Both the position numbers and the translations under genes were made by a program. The notes below the pieces were generated by a model that was not told where the DNA came from, made no database searches, and worked only from the letters and a program-made list of their open reading frames with translations. DNA of 7,206 nucleotides, taken from assembly GCA_947177645.1 (NCBI GenBank), contig CAMWVJ010000053.1:1-7206 (forward strand). Direction: 5' to 3'. Source of the stretch: an uncultured Desulfovibrio sp. Lineage in GTDB: Bacteria; Desulfobacterota; Desulfovibrionia; Desulfovibrionales; Desulfovibrionaceae. Positions 5,327 through 7,206 of this stretch are shown here, piece by piece (position 1 is the stretch's first letter; the number at the start of each line of letters is the position of its first letter).

Positions 5327-6163
5327 CTACGGAAAAATCCACTCCACAGGAATACCTTTAAACCGCTGTTTCATGGTCTCGATGGCGTCGCGGTTATTGT
5401 CCACAAGGATGCAATCGCGGCCATTTTGATACGCCGCCTCACCCAGGGTCCCGCTGCCGGCGAAGAAATCGCAGAGCATGTCGCCGGGTCGTGAATGGAC
5501 GCGGACGATGCGGTTGATGATGCCGAGCGGCTTTTGGGTGGCATAGCCGGTTTTTTCCTTTCCGTTGGGGCTCACGATGGTGTGCCACCAGACATCGGTG
5601 GGCGTCTTGCCGCGCGCGGCCTTTTCCGCGCCCACGAGGCCCGGCGCCATGTAGGGGATGCGGTCCATTTCCTCATAATTGAACGTATAGTGTTCCGGGT
5701 CCCGCGCATACCAGAGGATGGTATCATGCTTGGCCGGCCATTTTCTTTTGGAGCGCCCCCCGTAGTCATAGGCCCAGATAATTTCGTTCATGAAGGAATC
5801 GCGGCCGAAGACGGAATCTATCAGCACCTTGCAGTAATGGATCTCCCTGTAGTCGAGATGGAAAAACAGGGAGCCGTCTTTTTTCAATATCCTGTGCGCG
5901 TGGCGGATGCGCGGCTCGATAAAGGCCAGAAAATCGTCAAACTTGTCGCTATAGCCTTTGGTCTCCAGCCTGACAGTCCTGTACCTTTTTCCCTGAAAGC
6001 CCACCCGGTCGCCGTCGTGCGCGGCCTCGGTCCTGAGGCTGGTGCGCTTCTGCGCCTTCCCGGTATTGAAGGGCGGGTCGATATAGATGAGGTCAGCGCA
6101 CCCGTCCGGCAGCCCTTCCAGCACGCGCAGATTCTCGTCAAAGTAGACTGTCAGGGTGGGCAT
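5327..6163 (-). CDS. Beta-class DNA methyltransferase (N6-adenine or N4-cytosine)
   Basis: This 278-residue S-adenosylmethionine-dependent enzyme methylates an exocyclic amine in DNA. The catalytic motif comes first: YIDPPFNTG (27-35) contains DPPF, motif IV. The target-recognition part lies in the middle, with WWHTIV and TGYATQKP (205-212) just before DFFAGSGTLGEAA (232-244), the FxGxG cofactor loop (motif I). ILVDNN (252-257) is motif II. Motif IV before motif I with the recognition region between them defines the beta class. It starts 12 bases after the uvrC stop with only a weak GGCGGG ribosome site, so it is probably coupled to uvrC. It converges on trmH with 19 bases between stops and no clear terminator. 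No endonuclease gene is next to it, so it looks solitary. It is more AT-rich than uvrC by eye, suggesting transfer. Recognition sequence unknown. Confidence 0.9.
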   Translation of the reverse strand: MPTLTVYFDENLRVLEGLPDGCADLIYIDPPFNTGKAQKRTSLRTEAAHDGDRVGFQGKRYRTVRLETKGYSDKFDDFLAFIEPRIRHAHRILKKDGSLFFHLDYREIHYCKVLIDSVFGRDSFMNEIIWAYDYGGRSKRKWPAKHDTILWYARDPEHYTFNYEEMDRIPYMAPGLVGAEKAARGKTPTDVWWHTIVSPNGKEKTGYATQKPLGIINRIVRVHSRPGDMLCDFFAGSGTLGEAAYQNGRDCILVDNNRDAIETMKQRFKGIPVEWIFP

Positions 6164-6175
6164 TTCCCGCCGTGC

Positions 6176-7206
6176 CTATTCGCCCGCGAGGCGGCGCAGT
6201 TTTTCGTGCAGGCTGGCGGCCTTGGCGCGGCCGACGCCGGGAAGCGCGCGCAGTTCCTCCTCGCTGGCCTTGGCCATGGCCTCCACGCTGCCGAAATGGT
6301 CCCAAAGCAGGCGCGCCGTGGCCGGCCCCACGCCGGGCAGCCGCATGAGCTCGCCTGACAGTGCGGCCCCGCGCCGGGCGCGGCGGTGGCGTCCGATGGC
6401 GAAGCGGTGCGTGGCGTCGCGCACCTGCTGGAGGAAGAGCAGCTCCTGGCTGCCCTCGCGCAGGGGCAGGGGATTGACGCGGCCGGGCACGAAGATGCGG
6501 TCGGCCACGTTGCCGGCGCGGCGGTCCGCGTGGCCGTCCTCATCGCGGGCCTTGGCGATGGCCGCCAGCGGGAACAGGCCCTCCTCCCCGGCTTCGGCGA
6601 GCGCCCGGCTCACGGCCGTGAGCTGGCCGCGGCCGCCGTCGATGAGCAAAAGGTCGGGCCACGGCGGCCCGCTCTCGAGGCGCCGCGCCACCCAGGCATG
6701 GAGCGTGGCGTAATCGTCCGCACTGTCGGGCATGGAATAGATGCGGTAGTCCTCCTTGCTGGGGCGCCCGTCCACATAGACCACCATGCCCACGCGCGTC
6801 TGCTTGCCCCCCGTGTGCGACACGTCCACGCACTCGATGCGGGCCGGCGGCTCCGGCAACGAAAGCGCCTTGCCCACGCGCGCCAGGAGGGCTTCGCCGT
6901 CCTGCCCGCGCCGGCGGCGCGCCTCCTCGCGCGCATTGGAGGCCGCCATGTCCACGAGCTGGTTGTCCGCCGTGTTCTGCGGCGCCACCACGCGCACCGG
7001 GCCCCCGCGCTTCTCCGAGAGCGCCTGCTCCAGCACGGCGCGCCCGTCCTCGCCATCGGGGGCGCCCTCCCCCTCCCCCTCCTCAGCGAGCATGTCCGGG
7101 GGGAGCCAGGGCACGAGGATGCGCGGCGGCGGCGTGACCGTGCCGTAAAACTGGGAAAGGAAGGAGGACAGGAGTTCCGGCGCGTCCTCGAAGCCCAGCC
7201 CGGGCC
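6176..7206 (-). CDS. uvrC: UvrABC system protein C, C-terminal part (N-terminus beyond window)
   Basis: This is the nuclease subunit of nucleotide excision repair, which cuts on both sides of a lesion marked by UvrB. The gene is open at the right edge; 342 residues remain, read from base 7204 leftward to TAG at 6178. The GIY-YIG 3'-incision domain and most of the UvrB-binding part are outside. ELLSSFLSQFYG (fragment residues 10-21) and LSEKRGGPVRVVAPQ (62-76) lead into the RNase H-like 5'-incision domain. IECVDVSHTGGKQT has Asp127, SADDYATLHAW has the DDY pair at 163-164, LLLIDGGRGQLTAV has Asp189, and RDATHRFAI has His266. By alignment with E. coli UvrC these match Asp399, Asp438, Asp466 and His538, so the active site looks intact. 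Two helix-hairpin-helix units follow (LPGVGPATARLL and LPGVGRAKAASL, 289-332). An acidic Gly-rich stretch (41-54) looks like a lineage insertion. The methyltransferase gene follows 12 bases downstream. Confidence 0.95.
   Translation of the reverse strand, partial: PGLGFEDAPELLSSFLSQFYGTVTPPPRILVPWLPPDMLAEEGEGEGAPDGEDGRAVLEQALSEKRGGPVRVVAPQNTADNQLVDMAASNAREEARRRRGQDGEALLARVGKALSLPEPPARIECVDVSHTGGKQTRVGMVVYVDGRPSKEDYRIYSMPDSADDYATLHAWVARRLESGPPWPDLLLIDGGRGQLTAVSRALAEAGEEGLFPLAAIAKARDEDGHADRRAGNVADRIFVPGRVNPLPLREGSQELLFLQQVRDATHRFAIGRHRRARRGAALSGELMRLPGVGPATARLLWDHFGSVEAMAKASEEELRALPGVGRAKAASLHEKLRRLAGE

Noticed and set aside
5495..6358. Open frame of 287 codons on the plus strand opposite the methyltransferase and the end of uvrC
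   Set aside because: It spans two recognisable minus-strand genes and shows no domain or ribosome site; antisense artefact.

Overview
The window is GC-rich Gram-negative DNA with tightly packed genes on both strands. A TamB C-terminus implies an outer membrane. The general look (high GC, a CitMHS/NhaD-like antiporter with a signal-like N-terminus, many small flavoproteins and TetR regulators in this kind of setting) would fit a Desulfovibrionaceae-type deltaproteobacterium. That assignment is inference from gene style; no 16S or other marker is present.

Left part (1-2271, + strand): the end of tamB (outer-membrane biogenesis) overlaps by 19 bases a YjaB-like GNAT acetyltransferase. A TetR/AcrR-family regulator follows, then a leader of about 150 bases, then a small flavodoxin-fold NAD(P)H oxidoreductase-like protein. 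The leader holds a good -35 box, an AT-rich inverted repeat in the promoter spacer (a candidate TetR operator), and a 9-base direct repeat with an 11-base period. A strong, probably bidirectional terminator closes this arm.

Middle part (2312-4478, - strand): a large NhaD/CitMHS-type sodium:proton antiporter-like membrane protein is followed by a LacA/Maa-type sugar O-acetyltransferase. A GC-rich terminator-like hairpin sits between them, only a few bases before the acetyltransferase ribosome binding site. The acetyltransferase is therefore either expressed by read-through or controlled by that hairpin.

Right part: trmH (tRNA Gm18 2'-O-methyltransferase) is divergent from the antiporter, with a 172-base shared intergenic region. 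It converges on a minus-strand pair, uvrC (C-terminal two thirds or so, running off the right edge) followed 12 bases later by a beta-class adenine/cytosine-N4 DNA methyltransferase with no visible restriction partner. The methyltransferase gene is visibly less GC-rich than uvrC, which hints at later acquisition.

I see no phage, IS, CRISPR, tRNA, rRNA or clear novel multi-gene system. The most distinctive points are the TetR/operator/flavoprotein module, the hairpin directly before the acetyltransferase start, and the solitary DNA methyltransferase attached to a repair gene.
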